A stretch of 16,871 nucleotides of DNA from CAYYOS01 sp964473355 (GTDB taxonomy: Bacteria > Pseudomonadota > Gammaproteobacteria > Burkholderiales > REEB80). Positions 7,652 to 15,085 of the stretch are shown here, one piece after another. The stretch lies in contig CAYYOS010000046.1 of the NCBI GenBank assembly GCA_964473355.1, positions 1-16,871 on the forward strand, given 5' to 3'. Position 1 is the stretch's first letter; each line of letters begins with the position of its first letter. The position numbers and the translations under genes were made by a program. The notes under the pieces were generated by a model that did not search any database, had not been told where the DNA came from, and saw only the letters and a list, made by a program, of their open reading frames with translations.

Positions 7652-9032
7652 AGCCTAGCTCAGTTTTTGTATTCGCTGTGGGCACAGACATAAATAAAGC
7701 GGGTTTTTGTTTAATATGGCGCCGACCAGGGATGGGCGGAGGCATCATCACATCGGGCGGCGTTTTTTCTTTGCGCACTAGCGGCGGTAATTCACTCGGC
7801 GAGCGACGACTAGAATGAGGCGTTGTGGCAGAACGAGGTTTAGCCGCCGAGCGATGCCGTGGCTCCCGAACGGTAACGGGTTTGCTCTGACTTAAATTAA
7901 ATCCGGCAATTTCTGCATAGGGCATTGGTTGCTGCAAAAGACGCTCGATATCACTTAAAAATTGTGCCTCGTCCGGGCTTACTAAAGAAATCGCATCTCC
8001 CGATTTACCGGCCCGGGCGGTGCGGCCAATGCGGTGGACATAGTCTTCCGCCACATTTGGCAATTCGTAGTTGATCACGCAAGGCAAATGGTCGATGTCC
8101 AAACCGCGTGCCGCAATATCGGTCGCCACCAATGCCTGCACTTGTCCAGCCTTAAACTTATTCAACGCCTCGGTGCGCGCCGGTTGCGTTTTATTACCAT
8201 GTATAGCAGTGGAGGCGATGCCCTCGCGCTGCAGTTGTTCACTTAAGCGGTTGGCGCCATGCTTGGTGCGAGTGAAAATCAACACTTGAGCGTATCCATT
8301 GGTTTTAATCAGGTGCACTAGTAAAGCCCGCTTTTGGTCACGATGCACGGCATAGGCAGTTTGCGTGACATTTTCCGTAATGGTGTTATTACGCGTAACC
8401 TGTACTTCTGCAGGATTAGACAGTAGCTGTTTGGCAAATTTCTTAATTTCATCAGAAAAAGTAGCAGAAAAGAGCAGGGTCTGCCGGGTGCTCGGCAGCT
8501 GCGCCGCAATTTTACGGATATCCAAAATAAACCCCATATCCAACATGCGATCAGCTTCATCTAACACAAAAATTTCGACCTGTGACAGATTAACGGTTTT
8601 GGATTGCAAATGATCTAGCAGCCGCCCCGGCGTGGCCACCAGCACATCCACGCCTTGTTGTAAGGCCTTAATTTGCTGGTGCATATTCATGCCGCCATAA
8701 ACGACGGCGGACTTCAGTGCCACATATTTTCCGTAGACGCTGACGCTGGCTTCCACTTGGGCAGCGAGCTCCCGCGTTGGCGTTAAAATTAAACAACGCA
8801 CGGGGTGCTTCGCCGGGGAGGTCGATTTATTTGCGCGCAAGGTTAAACGTTGCAGGATGGGTAAAACAAATGCGGCGGTTTTGCCGGTGCCAGTTTGGGC
8901 GCCCGCCATCATGTCGCGGCCTGCTAGGACCGCTGGAATAGCTTCAAGTTGAATAGGTGTGGCGGTAGTATAACCGTGCTCTGTAATGGCACGCAGAATT
9001 TCGGCTGATAAGCCTAAATTGGTAAACGACAT
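7629..9032 (-). CDS. rhlE: DEAD-box ATP-dependent RNA helicase, RhlE type
   Basis: An ATP-dependent RNA helicase that remodels RNA duplexes; RhlE relatives act in ribosome maturation and RNA turnover. All core motifs are present in the 467-residue protein: Q motif (TPIQ, 25-28), motif I AQTGTGKT (45-52), PTRELA, TPGR, DEAD (158-161), SAT (189-191), ATDIAARGLD and HRIGRTARAG. After about residue 380 comes a basic, Ser/Pro-rich low-complexity tail typical of the group and probably involved in RNA binding. The start at 9032 (MSFTNLGLS) matches RhlE relatives and has GGAG nine bases upstream. An in-frame ATG at 9068 would add 12 residues and has GGAAG just upstream, so it cannot be dismissed. The leader holds two inverted repeats, one covering the GGAG. 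The gene overlaps the SirB1-type gene by 23 bases. Confidence 0.93.
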   Translation of the reverse strand: MSFTNLGLSAEILRAITEHGYTTATPIQLEAIPAVLAGRDMMAGAQTGTGKTAAFVLPILQRLTLRANKSTSPAKHPVRCLILTPTRELAAQVEASVSVYGKYVALKSAVVYGGMNMHQQIKALQQGVDVLVATPGRLLDHLQSKTVNLSQVEIFVLDEADRMLDMGFILDIRKIAAQLPSTRQTLLFSATFSDEIKKFAKQLLSNPAEVQVTRNNTITENVTQTAYAVHRDQKRALLVHLIKTNGYAQVLIFTRTKHGANRLSEQLQREGIASTAIHGNKTQPARTEALNKFKAGQVQALVATDIAARGLDIDHLPCVINYELPNVAEDYVHRIGRTARAGKSGDAISLVSPDEAQFLSDIERLLQQPMPYAEIAGFNLSQSKPVTVREPRHRSAAKPRSATTPHSSRRSPSELPPLVRKEKTPPDVMMPPPIPGRRHIKQKPALFMSVPTANTKTELGYVAKETD

Positions 9033-9039
9033 GTAACAA

Positions 9040-9081
9040 CGCTCCGAAAAGTGGCCTACCAGAATCATTTCTTCCGGAGCG
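9040..9081 (-). promoter_or_regulatory. Leader hairpin masking the rhlE ribosome binding site
   Basis: On the transcript, CGCUCCG (9081-9075) pairs perfectly with CGGAGCG (9046-9040), and the stem can extend by one G-U, two A-U and one G-C pair with a bulged U, enclosing a loop of about 20 bases. The 3' arm contains the GGAG that serves the 9032 start, nine bases ahead of the ATG, so the folded form should block initiation there. The loop holds the alternative ATG at 9068. Autoregulation by the helicase or a temperature response is possible, but this is inference from base pairing alone. Confidence 0.5.
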
Positions 9082-9128
9082 GTCTAGGCTAACGTGTGAT
9101 TTAAGTATAAACGGGACCCACATGGGAA

Positions 9129-9158
9129 GGTTGTTCACGAGACCGTACCGAAACAACC
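9129..9158 (-). promoter_or_regulatory. Upstream hairpin at the 5' end of the rhlE leader
   Basis: A perfect 7-base inverted repeat, GGTTGTT...AACAACC on the minus strand, separated by 16 bases. It lies immediately after the predicted transcript start (about 9161), so the mRNA would begin with a stem-loop. It may stabilise the transcript or act together with the second hairpin near the start codon. No T tract follows, so a terminator for corA is unlikely. Confidence 0.4.
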
Positions 9159-9167
9159 GATTTTTAG

Positions 9168-9173
9168 ATTATA
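9168..9173 (-). promoter_or_regulatory. -10 element for rhlE
   Basis: The minus strand reads GGTATAAT, with a perfect TATAAT hexamer overlapping the space just after the corA stop codon. The -35 position carries only a weak match (TGGCTA at 16 bases). It would start transcription near 9161 and give a leader of about 130 bases, long for this compact region. rhlE would then be the first gene of an rhlE/SirB1-type/DUF3301 unit. Confidence 0.45.
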
Positions 9174-9186
9174 CCTTATTATCAAT

Positions 9187-10092
9187 CTATAGCCATTTCT
9201 TTCTTCTAAAGTAGATTAACATCGCGATGGCAATAATCGCCATCCCCGCGACCACTATGGGGTAGCCGTAACGCATTTTAAGCTCCGGCATATGCTCAAA
9301 ATTCATACCGTAAATGCCGGCAATGAAAGTTAGCGGCATGAAGATAGTGGTAATTACCGTCAAGACCTTAATCACTGCGTTCATGCGATTACTTAAGCTA
9401 ACCAAATGTATATCCATAAGGCCAGCTAAAATTTCGCGGAAGGTATCGATGGTATCGATAATCTGAATGGTGTGATCGTAGAGGTCTTGGAAATAGGGCA
9501 CCGTGCTGTCTTGAATAAGATTGGAGTCTTTACGTTGCAAAGCAGCCACCAATTCCCGTACCGGCCAAATAGATTTACGTAAAAACATTACCTCTCGACG
9601 TAATGCGTGAATCACCGTTAACACATGGGGATTTTGCGCGGTGATCTTCTCTTCGGCTTGAACCACACGATCGTCAATTTTCTCTAGAATAAGAAAATAT
9701 TCATCGATAATCGCGTCCAATAACAAATATGCCAAGTAGTCCGCGCCCAGTTGTTTAATGCGACCTTTATTATTTTTTAGACGCTCGCGCAATGGATCGA
9801 AGACATCACCCGTTTGCTCTTGAAACGACAGGACGTAGTTCTTGCCGATGACCAGACTAAACTGCTCAATGCGCGTTTCGTCGTCGGCATCTATGAAATC
9901 CAGCATTTTCATCACCACATAAATATACTCCCCGTAGTCCTCGGCTTTGGGGCGATGCTCGGTATTGAGAATATCTTCTATAGTGAGATCGTGCAGCCCG
10001 AATTGGCGAGCAACTTTTGCTATGAGCTCGGTATCATGCAGCCCATCGATATTTATCCAACTGACTTTGGAACTATCGACCAATGAAGCCAA
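9187..10092 (-). CDS. corA: CorA-type Mg2+ transporter, downstream part of an interrupted gene
   Basis: CorA forms a pentameric inner-membrane channel for Mg2+ (also Co2+/Ni2+). This open part encodes most of the cytoplasmic funnel (SWINIDGLHDTELIAKVARQ, TIEDILNTEHRPKAED), the long stalk helices, and two C-terminal membrane helices with the signature YGMNF at the pore mouth and a basic end RRKKWL. However, the segment lacks the start of the family: the same frame continues upstream across a single TAG (10138-10140) into a clear CorA N-terminus starting at 10251. The TTG at 10092 is only the first possible start after the amber codon, with no convincing Shine-Dalgarno. I therefore treat the gene as interrupted: either a recent pseudogene, a truncated product, occasional readthrough, or a base-call error. 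The full frame, amber included, is 354 codons, near the length expected for this subgroup. Confidence 0.85.
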   Translation of the reverse strand: MASLVDSSKVSWINIDGLHDTELIAKVARQFGLHDLTIEDILNTEHRPKAEDYGEYIYVVMKMLDFIDADDETRIEQFSLVIGKNYVLSFQEQTGDVFDPLRERLKNNKGRIKQLGADYLAYLLLDAIIDEYFLILEKIDDRVVQAEEKITAQNPHVLTVIHALRREVMFLRKSIWPVRELVAALQRKDSNLIQDSTVPYFQDLYDHTIQIIDTIDTFREILAGLMDIHLVSLSNRMNAVIKVLTVITTIFMPLTFIAGIYGMNFEHMPELKMRYGYPIVVAGMAIIAIAMLIYFRRKKWL

Positions 10093-10137
10093 GTCATCCG
10101 CGTATTCACCCAGGGTTTCTTGGCACCCATCCTTCTC

Positions 10138-10251
10138 CTACTGCCCAAGCGTAATTTTCGGTTTATCGGTTCTTTTTTCACCGACATACACCAATGAGCC
10201 CGGGGCTTGGCCGGCTTGAGCCGAAAGTCTGTAAGCAGAGCGGTGTGGCAT
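10138..10251 (-). pseudogene. corA: corA 5' segment ended by an in-frame amber codon
   Basis: Thirty-seven codons from ATG 10251 to TAG 10138-10140, in the same frame as the downstream CorA part. The translation includes GQAPGSLVYVGEKRTDKPKI, closely resembling the N-terminus of the CorA subgroup with PPGTLVHVGEKK-like sequences. The ATG shares its A with the rmuC stop (TGATG), a classic coupled start, which supports this as the native corA start. From the family as I remember it, the amber position corresponds to a tyrosine in an IDYD-like segment, with equal spacing to VSWINIDGLHD, so a single base change (TAC or TAT to TAG) explains it without any frameshift. TAG is an ordinary stop elsewhere in the window (typA and the binding-protein gene), so recoding is not the default explanation. 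Confidence 0.8.
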
Positions 10252-11681
10252 CAGTTACTCGTGTCTTGATCAAGCGAAGTCGGCTCGTCACTTAAGCGCA
10301 ACTGCCGCGCCAATATTTCGATAGGTTTTAACTCCTCGAGTTCAAGATCTCCTGAGGTGCTGCCTAATCCCTTAAACTTTCGGGCGGTGATTAACACCCG
10401 TGACTCAAAGGTGCCCAGGGCGCGGTTATAGTGTTCCACGCTGGAAGTTAGGCTTCTTCCCAGTTTTGCATAGTGGCCAGTCATGACCGCCAAGCGCTGA
10501 TATAGCTCATTGCCTAAATTAGAGATTTCTTTGGCGTTGCGGGCGATAGCCTCTTGACGCCAGCCATAAGAAATGGCTTTTAGCACGGCGATTAGGGTCG
10601 TCGGCGTTGCCACCAGCACTTTTTTTTCCCAACTCTCTTCTAGCAGCGCGGGATTTTGTTGAAGCGCAGCACTGTGGAATGTTTCTCCGGGGAGAAAAAG
10701 AATCACGAATTCCGGGGTCGGATCGAACTGACTCCAATAGGCTTTCTTACCCAAAGCGGTCATATGCGTGCGCACTAGTTCCGCATATTGATTGAGTTTT
10801 TGCGTGCGAGCGTCGCCATCGTCCAGTTCTAAGGAATCCAAATAATGGCTTAGGGGTACTTTAGAATCGACGACAATATTTTTATTACCGGGGAGCTTAA
10901 TCAATAAATCAGGGCGCATCGCACCTGTTTCCGTTACCGTCGTCACTTGCTCGTAAAAATCGCAGTAGTCGAGCATACCCGCCATTTCCACTACCCGCTT
11001 TAATTGCACTTCGCCCCAGCGGCCGCGTATGTGTGGAGCACGCAGGGCTTTGGTTAAATTCGCCGTCTCCTGGCGCAGACTGGTTTGCGATTCTAGCAGT
11101 GAAGCGACTTGCGCGGTCAGCGCGCCATAAGCGCCGGCTCGGGCTGTTTCAAGTTCGTGAATTTTACTATCGACGCGCGCCAGAGATTCCTTAACCGGCG
11201 TAATCATTTGATGAATGGCTTGTTGACGAAGCTCTAAATCGCCCTTAGCGACTTCTTGAAAGCTGGCCAAGGAAGATTTGGCGAGGTCTAAAAATGCTTG
11301 ATTGTTGTTGCGCAGGGCATCGCCGGATAGAGACTTGAAGGCATCGGTTAGCGCCGTCCGTGCCTCTTCCAATAAGACCAACTTTTCTTGAGCTTTTTTG
11401 CGCTCTTCATCGAGTCTGGCGTCGGCGTCGGATATTCTTGCCTTAAGTAAGGCGCCTTCTTCCGCCAGTTCAAGGGTGCGATTTTTTTCGGCTTGAAGTT
11501 CGCGGTCTAGGCGCGCCGCATCTTTCTCATAGCCCGAAATCCGAGTTTCAAGTTCGGATATTTTTGCGCCAATTTGTAATTGGGCTTTCTCTAAAGATGA
11601 CGCCATTTTGGCGCGCATCAGCAGCCACATGCCCAAGCAGCCTAGTGCTATTCCGGCTAGAAAAAACGCCACCGTCTCCAT
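10251..11681 (-). CDS. rmuC: RmuC family DNA recombination protein
   Basis: RmuC is thought to limit inversions between short inverted repeats and to act in DNA recombination as a nuclease-like protein; the biochemistry is poorly established. The 476-residue protein has an N-terminal membrane helix (about 4-22), a long coiled coil (about 27-110) rich in E, K, A and L, the hallmark RGRWGEVQLKRVVE (219-232), and a core with PDLLIKLPG (257-265) and VVDSKVPLSHY (270-280), whose D...DSK spacing fits a PD-(D/E)XK nuclease fold. The C-terminus is helical. It follows typA by 48 bases, in which a TGGTATACT element could serve as its own promoter, and its TGA overlaps the corA ATG by one base. The Shine-Dalgarno before ATG 11681 is weak. 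Confidence 0.95.
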   Translation of the reverse strand: METVAFFLAGIALGCLGMWLLMRAKMASSLEKAQLQIGAKISELETRISGYEKDAARLDRELQAEKNRTLELAEEGALLKARISDADARLDEERKKAQEKLVLLEEARTALTDAFKSLSGDALRNNNQAFLDLAKSSLASFQEVAKGDLELRQQAIHQMITPVKESLARVDSKIHELETARAGAYGALTAQVASLLESQTSLRQETANLTKALRAPHIRGRWGEVQLKRVVEMAGMLDYCDFYEQVTTVTETGAMRPDLLIKLPGNKNIVVDSKVPLSHYLDSLELDDGDARTQKLNQYAELVRTHMTALGKKAYWSQFDPTPEFVILFLPGETFHSAALQQNPALLEESWEKKVLVATPTTLIAVLKAISYGWRQEAIARNAKEISNLGNELYQRLAVMTGHYAKLGRSLTSSVEHYNRALGTFESRVLITARKFKGLGSTSGDLELEELKPIEILARQLRLSDEPTSLDQDTSN

Positions 11682-11710
11682 TATCTTCGCTCATTAATTT
11701 GCGAAAATAA

Positions 11711-11719
11711 AGTATACCA
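11711..11719 (-). promoter_or_regulatory. Extended -10 element ahead of rmuC
   Basis: The minus strand reads TGGTATACT: an extended -10 (TGn) with a five-of-six hexamer, 30 bases before the rmuC ATG, in the 48-base gap after typA. It may allow rmuC-corA transcription separate from typA. Nearly the same element, TGGTACAAT, lies ahead of typA. The -35 region falls inside the typA coding end and is not convincing. Confidence 0.4.
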
Positions 11720-11729
11720 GACTGCGCTA

Positions 11730-13541
11730 CTAGGCCGCCTGCGCGCGACCCGAGCGCTTACGGTCGTTTTCCGTTAATAAGCGTTTGCGTATGCGTATGG
11801 TTTTCGGCGTGATTTCCACTAGCTCATCATCGGCAATAAATTCAATGGCCGATTCCAGCGTATGTTTGATGGGCGGCGTTAGCACCACCGCTTCATCCGT
11901 CCCGGATGCGCGCACGTTAGTTAATTGCTTGCCTTTGATTGGATTTACCACGAGATCGTTGTCCCGGCTGTGGATCCCGATGATCATGCCCTCATATAAA
12001 CGCGCGCCGGGCTCAACAAACATCCGACCGCGCTCTTGTAGCTTCCATAAAGCATACGCGACGGCTTCACCATTCTCCGCGGAGATTAATACACCATTGC
12101 GTCGTGCGGGGATATCGGTTTTAACGGGCGCATAATCGTCAAACACATGGCTCATGACGCCGCTGCCGCGAGTTAGGGTCATAAAGTCAGACTGAAAACC
12201 AATTAGCCCGCGTGCCGGAATCCGATAGTCTAAGCGAACCCGCCCTTGACCGTCTTGTGACATATCTTGTAGATCGCCGCGGCGTGCACCTAGGGCTTCC
12301 ATCACCGCACCTTGATTTTCCGCATCAATGTCTACAGTCAACATTTCATAGGGTTCGCAGCGCACGCCATTGATGTCGCGCAATACGACTCGCGGCCGTG
12401 ACACCGCGACTTCATAGCCTTCACGGCGCATGTTTTCCAAGAGAATAGTAAGGTGCAATTCTCCCCTGCCGCTAACCTGAAACACATCGGCATTGGCGGT
12501 GTCTTCCACCTTCAGCGCAACATTGGTCAGCAGCTCTTTAGATAAGCGTTCTTTTATCTGGCGGCTGGTAACAAACTTACCCTCGGTGCCGGCGAAAGGA
12601 GAACTGTTGACTTGAAAATTCATGACCAGCGTCGGCTCGTCGACGTGCAACATGGGTAGCGCTTCGGGATTGGCGACATCAGCAAGCGTGACCCCGATAC
12701 CTATTTCATCTATACCGTTGATTAGCACGATATCGCCGGCGCGGGCTTCTTCTAAAATCACGCGATCTAAACCACGGAATCCGAGGACTTGATTAATCCG
12801 GCCTTTTTTCGGCTTATCGTTGTCATTTAGTATGGCAACTTCCTGACCTGGGCGTAAGGTGCCGCGAGTGATGCGGCCTACGCCGATACGGCCGACAAAG
12901 CTGGAATAATCCAAGGCGCTAATTTGCAGCTGTAGGGGCAAACTAGCATCGGCATCGGGCGCGGGCACATAACTAATGATGGCATCGAACAAATCGCGCA
13001 TATCCGTGCGTGCAATTTTTAAATCGTGGGTCGCGTAGCCTAATAGGGCCGACGCATAAATCACGGGGAAATCCATTTGGCTTTCGGTAGCACCCAATTT
13101 ATCGAACAGGTCAAACGTTTGATTTACTACCCAATCGGGCCGCGCGCCGGGGCGATCAATCTTATTGACGACGACTATGGGTTTTAAGCCCAGCTTTAAG
13201 GCCTTTTTTAACACAAAGCGTGTTTGCGGCATGGGGCCATCGACGGCATCCACGAGCAACAACACGCCATCTACCATAGACAAAACCCGCTCCACTTCCC
13301 CGCCAAAGTCCGCGTGCCCCGGGGTGTCGACGATATTGATATGGGTATCACCGAAAGTGACCGCGGCATTCTTCGCGAAAATAGTAATGCCGCGCTCTTT
13401 TTCCAGATCGTTGCTGTCCATGACGCGCTCGGTCACCGCGGTGTGCGCCGCAAAAATGCCCGCTTCGCGTAACAGCTTGTCCACTAGCGTGGTTTTACCA
13501 TGGTCAACGTGCGCAATAATCGCTATGTTTCGAAGTTTCAT
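11730..13541 (-). CDS. typA: Ribosome-associated translational GTPase TypA/BipA
   Basis: TypA/BipA is a ribosome-binding GTPase of the elongation factor family, linked to 50S assembly and to growth under stress such as low temperature. At 603 residues the length is typical. GTPase motifs are intact: AHVDHGKT (10-17), RGITI (50-54), DTPGHAD (72-78), NKID (126-129) and YASALLG near 165. The beta-barrel domain II, the EF-G-like domains (EDTANADVFQVSGRGELHL, then RIPARGLIGFQSDFMT) and the BipA-specific C-terminal domain (LWKLQERGRMFVEPG, ending in a basic tail) follow in order. ATG 13541 is chosen because the conserved MKLRNIAIIAHVDHGKT begins there, although the Shine-Dalgarno is weak. An extended -10 lies about 30 bases upstream. 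It ends with TAG, 48 bases before rmuC. Confidence 0.98.
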   Translation of the reverse strand: MKLRNIAIIAHVDHGKTTLVDKLLREAGIFAAHTAVTERVMDSNDLEKERGITIFAKNAAVTFGDTHINIVDTPGHADFGGEVERVLSMVDGVLLLVDAVDGPMPQTRFVLKKALKLGLKPIVVVNKIDRPGARPDWVVNQTFDLFDKLGATESQMDFPVIYASALLGYATHDLKIARTDMRDLFDAIISYVPAPDADASLPLQLQISALDYSSFVGRIGVGRITRGTLRPGQEVAILNDNDKPKKGRINQVLGFRGLDRVILEEARAGDIVLINGIDEIGIGVTLADVANPEALPMLHVDEPTLVMNFQVNSSPFAGTEGKFVTSRQIKERLSKELLTNVALKVEDTANADVFQVSGRGELHLTILLENMRREGYEVAVSRPRVVLRDINGVRCEPYEMLTVDIDAENQGAVMEALGARRGDLQDMSQDGQGRVRLDYRIPARGLIGFQSDFMTLTRGSGVMSHVFDDYAPVKTDIPARRNGVLISAENGEAVAYALWKLQERGRMFVEPGARLYEGMIIGIHSRDNDLVVNPIKGKQLTNVRASGTDEAVVLTPPIKHTLESAIEFIADDELVEITPKTIRIRKRLLTENDRKRSGRAQAA

Positions 13542-13570
13542 AATCGTCTAGTTTTAAATCAAGGGCCGCG

Positions 13571-13579
13571 ATTGTACCA
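13571..13579 (-). promoter_or_regulatory. Extended -10 element ahead of typA
   Basis: The minus strand reads TGGTACAAT, an extended -10 with a five-of-six hexamer, 30 bases before the typA ATG. TTGTAG lies 19 bases further upstream and is a poor -35, consistent with an extended -10 promoter. The rest of the 170-base glmM-typA gap shows only a weak hairpin near 13643-13673. Confidence 0.4.
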
Positions 13580-13642
13580 CGAACGCGGGGTAAGGCTACA
13601 AAACTAATGAGATGTCGAATGGAATCTAATATTACGGAGGAA

Positions 13643-13673
13643 GGCGTCGCCCACAGCGCTATCTGGCTACGCC
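13643..13673 (-). other. Weak inverted repeat between glmM and typA
   Basis: GGCGT and ACGCC arms (5 pairs), then a mismatch and 3 more pairs, with a 13-base loop, about 40 bases after the glmM stop. No T tract follows (TTCCTCCG), so it is not a standard intrinsic terminator; it might stabilise the 3' end of the ftsH-folP-glmM transcript or mean nothing. Confidence 0.25.
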
Positions 13674-13711
13674 GGTACCACACACGCTACAAACCCAACG
13701 AGTATTCCTAG

Positions 13712-15085
13712 CTATAGCGCCGCGCCCTGCCCTGCCGCTACCCGCACGGTTTTAGCGATGTCATCCGCCCACCAGCGGACTTTTTCCATTGCTCTACCTT
13801 CGACCATGACGCGGATTAAGGGTTCGGTGCCTGAGGCGCGCAATAGTACGCGACCGGTGCCGTTGAGTTCTGATTCCGCAGCAACCAGGCGGCTTTGAAT
13901 CGGAATATTGTTACGAAAATCAAAGCTTTTAGGCACGGGTACATTTACCAGCACTTGCGGGTACAGAGTTAGTTCGCCAACAAATTCCCGTAGCGTGGTT
14001 TTATTTGCGCGTACCGCGTGCAGCACTTGCAGAGCGGAAATAATTCCGTCACCGCTGGTATGTTTGTCTAGGCAGATAATATGACCGGAATTTTCTCCGC
14101 CCAAATGCCAGCCTTGAGCGTGTAAAAGCTCCAAGACATAACGATCTCCCACGTCGGCTCGCATAAAAGGAACTTTCATTTTTGCCAGCGCGTGCTCAAA
14201 CGCGAGATTCGTCATGGCGGTACCGGCGACCCCTCCCTTTAAGCTACCCGATTTGACGCGCTGCTTAACGATGGCATAAAGCAATTGATCGCCATCGTAA
14301 GCGATGCCGTCATTGTCTGCGATTAATACGCGATCTCCGTCGCCATCAAAGGCAATACCATAGTCTGCGTGGTGTTCGGTGACCGCTGCTTGCAGCTGAG
14401 CGGGGTGTGTGGAACCGCAATCCTCGTTGATGTTTAAGCCATTGGGCTGAACGCCTATGGGAATAACTTCCGCACCCAGTTCGTGGAATACGTGCGGCGC
14501 AATATGGTAGGTAGCGCCGTGCGCACTATCCAATACCAGCTTAAGTCCGCGCAAATCCATTTCCGGCGGAAAAGTGCTTTTACAAAACTCTATGTAGCGG
14601 CCGGCGGCATCGTTTATGCGCTTCGCTTTGCCTAAATTCATGGATGTTTGGGTGACAATGGGCTCGTTTATTCTCGCTTCGATGGCGCGTTCCGTTTTGT
14701 CCGCAAGTTTAGATCCCGACGCGGAAAAAAACTTTAAGCCATTATCTTCGTACGGGTTATGAGACGCGCTAATCACAATGCCGGCTTGCGCCCGAAAAGC
14801 ACGCGTTAGGTAAGCCACCGCTGGCGTGGGCATAGGCCCTAGCAAAAGGACATCGATGCCGGCTGCAGATAAACCGGCCTGCAAGGCTGACTCCAGCATA
14901 TAGCCGGAGATACGGGTGTCTTTGCCAATGACAACCGTGGGTCGCGTTTCCGGGGATAAACGCCGGTCAGCAGCAGCCAAGACTATGCCGGCCGCATAAC
15001 CTAAATGCAGTACGAATTCCGCGGTAATTGGGGCTTGGCCAACACGGCCTCGTATGCCGTCGGTTCCAAAAAATTTTTTACTCAT
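13712..15085 (-). CDS. glmM: Phosphoglucosamine mutase
   Basis: GlmM converts glucosamine-6-phosphate to glucosamine-1-phosphate, the cytoplasmic step before UDP-GlcNAc, and so supports peptidoglycan and lipopolysaccharide synthesis. The 457-residue protein has the FFGTDGIRG start, the phosphoserine loop ISASHNPYEDNG with catalytic Ser108, the metal loop DGDGDR (247-252), the sugar-binding loop GGENSGH (329-335) and the phosphate-binding RASGTEPLIRVM near 416-427. Everything required for activity is present. ATG 15085 lies eight bases inside the end of folP, so the two are translationally coupled; ftsH-folP-glmM is a conserved proteobacterial order. The first codons contain an A6T6 run encoding KKFF. 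No tpiA or secG follows, unlike many relatives. Confidence 0.98.
   Translation of the reverse strand: MSKKFFGTDGIRGRVGQAPITAEFVLHLGYAAGIVLAAADRRLSPETRPTVVIGKDTRISGYMLESALQAGLSAAGIDVLLLGPMPTPAVAYLTRAFRAQAGIVISASHNPYEDNGLKFFSASGSKLADKTERAIEARINEPIVTQTSMNLGKAKRINDAAGRYIEFCKSTFPPEMDLRGLKLVLDSAHGATYHIAPHVFHELGAEVIPIGVQPNGLNINEDCGSTHPAQLQAAVTEHHADYGIAFDGDGDRVLIADNDGIAYDGDQLLYAIVKQRVKSGSLKGGVAGTAMTNLAFEHALAKMKVPFMRADVGDRYVLELLHAQGWHLGGENSGHIICLDKHTSGDGIISALQVLHAVRANKTTLREFVGELTLYPQVLVNVPVPKSFDFRNNIPIQSRLVAAESELNGTGRVLLRASGTEPLIRVMVEGRAMEKVRWWADDIAKTVRVAAGQGAAL

Noticed and set aside
10138..10140. Reassigned TAG (genetic code change) as the cause of the corA interruption
   Set aside because: TAG ends typA and the binding-protein gene normally in this window, so a general code change does not fit.
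11785..12135. 116-codon plus-strand open frame inside typA
   Set aside because: It lies antisense to a strongly conserved gene, has no recognisable domain and follows from typA codon bias. The same applies to 13165-13551 and to 1404-1730 inside carB.
13643..13673. Terminator for the ftsH-folP-glmM transcript
   Set aside because: The arms pair over only 5+3 bases with a mismatch and no T-rich tail follows.
15068..15079. A6T6 run at the start of glmM as a frameshift or slippage site
   Set aside because: It encodes the ordinary KKFF residues in the intact frame, and no stimulatory structure or alternative product is apparent.
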